Positions 6,451-7,637 of a stretch of 7,637 nt of DNA are shown in pieces. The stretch lies in contig SYEN01000378.1 of NCBI GenBank assembly GCA_005800795.1, forward strand, positions 1-7,637, given 5' to 3'. Below the pieces are notes generated by a model, which saw only the letters and a program-made list of their open reading frames with translations, was not told the origin of the DNA and ran no database searches. The translations under genes were made by a program, and so were the position numbers. The DNA is from Burkholderiales bacterium. GTDB taxonomy: Bacteria; Pseudomonadota; Gammaproteobacteria; Burkholderiales; SG8-41. Every line of letters starts with the position of its first letter. Position 1 is the stretch's first letter.

Positions 6451-7637
6451 ATGAAGCATGTCTTTCATCGTGACGCCCGCGTCGAGCCGCCGATAGCCGT
6501 AGCGGGAGAAGGTCCGTACCTGATTGACCTCGAGGGTAAGCGATATATCGATGCTTCAGGTGGCGCAGCAGTATCGTGCCTTGGGCATGGCCATCGGGCG
6601 GTGATCGACGCGCTAAAGGCGCAGGCTGACAAACTGGCGTATGCGCATACCGCATTTTTCAGCAGCGAGCCCGCTGAAGCGCTTGCGGATTTTCTGATCA
6701 AGGCGAGTGGCAATGCCTTCGAGCGTGTGTATTTCGTCTCTGGTGGCTCTGAGGGTATTGAAGCTGCGCTAAAGCTCGCGCGCCAGTATTTTCTTGAAGC
6801 TGGCGAGCCGCAGCGTGATCTTTTTATCGGTCGCCGCCAGAGCTATCACGGCAATACATTGGGTGCACTGGCCGTTGGCGGAAATATGTGGCGGCGGCAG
6901 CAGTTTGCGCCGCTGTTGATGAATGTCGAGCACATTGCCCCTTGTTATGCGTACCGAGATCGTAAAGAGGGCGAATCCGAATTGAACTACGGCTTGCGTG
7001 CAGCCGATGAGCTTGAAGAAACGCTGCAGCGGGTTGGCCCCCACCGCGTGATCGCCTTTATTGCGGAGCCCGTGGTGGGTGCGACGCTGGGTGCGGTGCC
7101 CGCCGTGCCGGGGTATTTCAAGCGTATCCGGGAGATTTGTGATCGGCACGGCATCCTGCTGATTCTCGACGAAGTGATGTGCGGCATGGGGCGGACCGGC
7201 ACATTGTTCGCCTACGAGCAGGAAGGCATCGCCCCAGATATGTGTGTGATCGCCAAGGGGCTCGGCGGGGGCTATCAACCCATAGGTGCGACGCTGGTGT
7301 CGAAGAAAATTTTTAATGCAGTTCAGGGTGGCAGCGGTTTTTTTCAGCACGGCCACACCTACCTCGGCCACCCGATGGCCTGTGCAGCGGCGCTGGCGGT
7401 ACAGCACACCATAGTGAACGAGCAGCTACTCGACAACGTGCGCGTACAGGGTGCATCGCTGCTGGCGCGACTGCGTGACCGCTTTGCCGCCAACCCGCAC
7501 GTGGGCGACGTGCGTGGCAGAGGCATGTTCCTGGGAGTAGAGCTGGTGAAGGATCGTGCGACGAAATCCACTTTTGACCCCGCGCAAAAGTTGCATGCCC
7601 ATATCAAGCGAGAGGCCTTCGCGCAGGGCCTGATTTG
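6451..7637 (+). CDS. Class-III PLP-dependent aminotransferase (3' end outside window)
   Basis: The frame is open from ATG 6451 to the window edge, giving 395 residues of a family that is usually about 430-460 long. It is a fold-type I, class-III (omega-type) aminotransferase. It shows the PLP phosphate-binding segment SGGSEGIEAALKLAR (97-111), SYHGNT (131-136), the cofactor-contacting Asp240 in LILDEVMCGMGRTG (237-250), the Schiff-base Lys269 in IAKGLGGGYQPIG, and the HGHTYLGHPMA stretch (300-310) with Thr303. It resembles proteins annotated only as 'aspartate aminotransferase family'; the class includes omega-amino acid, diamine and taurine aminotransferases, and I cannot assign a substrate. 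ATG 6451 is the only start after the in-frame stop 6415-6417, but no SD precedes it, only a T7 run (6439-6445). The 69-base gap before it holds no tRNA and no convincing terminator. It may be a separate unit with no link to translation. Confidence 0.9.
   Translation, partial: MKHVFHRDARVEPPIAVAGEGPYLIDLEGKRYIDASGGAAVSCLGHGHRAVIDALKAQADKLAYAHTAFFSSEPAEALADFLIKASGNAFERVYFVSGGSEGIEAALKLARQYFLEAGEPQRDLFIGRRQSYHGNTLGALAVGGNMWRRQQFAPLLMNVEHIAPCYAYRDRKEGESELNYGLRAADELEETLQRVGPHRVIAFIAEPVVGATLGAVPAVPGYFKRIREICDRHGILLILDEVMCGMGRTGTLFAYEQEGIAPDMCVIAKGLGGGYQPIGATLVSKKIFNAVQGGSGFFQHGHTYLGHPMACAAALAVQHTIVNEQLLDNVRVQGASLLARLRDRFAANPHVGDVRGRGMFLGVELVKDRATKSTFDPAQKLHAHIKREAFAQGLI

Noticed and set aside
6769..7407. 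212-codon open frame on the - strand
   Set aside because: It lies entirely antisense to the aminotransferase, whose motifs are unmistakable, and its translation resembles no family I recognise. It is a shadow of GC-rich codon use.
1..7637. Search for a novel system, mobile element, CRISPR array or tRNA
   Set aside because: No long repeats, transposase-like or integrase-like proteins, spaced palindromic repeats or cloverleaf-like segments were seen; coding content is fully explained by housekeeping genes, a regulator and a metabolic enzyme.

Overview
This window is a stretch of bacterial chromosome carrying the conserved translation cluster thrS-infC-rpmI-rplT-pheS-pheT-ihfA, followed by a MerR-type regulator gene and a class-III aminotransferase gene. 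All genes lie on the + strand. The protein sequences, the moderately GC-rich coding bias, and the merR gene directly behind ihfA (E. coli has btuC there) point to a betaproteobacterium. I cannot name the genus reliably; a Nitrosomonadales/Gallionellales- or Burkholderiales-like lineage is a guess.

Layout: the 3' part of thrS (1-714) is followed by a 49-base gap holding a candidate promoter, an IHF-consensus match and a strong Shine-Dalgarno (SD) sequence. infC (764-1462) starts with the rare codon ATA and encodes IF3 with an unusual Ala/Pro/Lys-rich C-terminal tail. A 150-base leader (1463-1612) with a small perfect hairpin precedes rpmI (1613-1807) and rplT (1820-2191). A strong intrinsic hairpin terminator (2208-2237) separates the ribosomal-protein genes from pheS (2273-3271) and pheT (3278-5638). 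ihfA (5649-5963) follows 10 bases after pheT and overlaps the GTG-started merR gene (5944-6381) by 20 bases. After a 69-base gap comes an aminotransferase gene (6451 to the window edge) that is cut off at its 3' end.

The first seven genes supply two aminoacyl-tRNA synthetases, initiation factor IF3, ribosomal proteins L35 and L20, and the alpha subunit of IHF. In enterobacteria this cluster is a model for post-transcriptional feedback: ThrRS on thrS, IF3 on infC through its start codon, L20 on rpmI-rplT, and attenuation of pheST. The window keeps visible traces of some of this, namely the non-AUG infC start, a structured rpmI leader and a terminator before pheS. It lacks an obvious pheM-like Phe-rich leader peptide. 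No gap exceeds 300 bases.

I see no mobile element, CRISPR array, rRNA, tRNA or defence system, and no convincing undescribed system. The points most worth a second look are the ATA start, the IF3 tail, the IHF-like site at the infC start, and the leaderless-peptide terminator before an SD-poor pheS.
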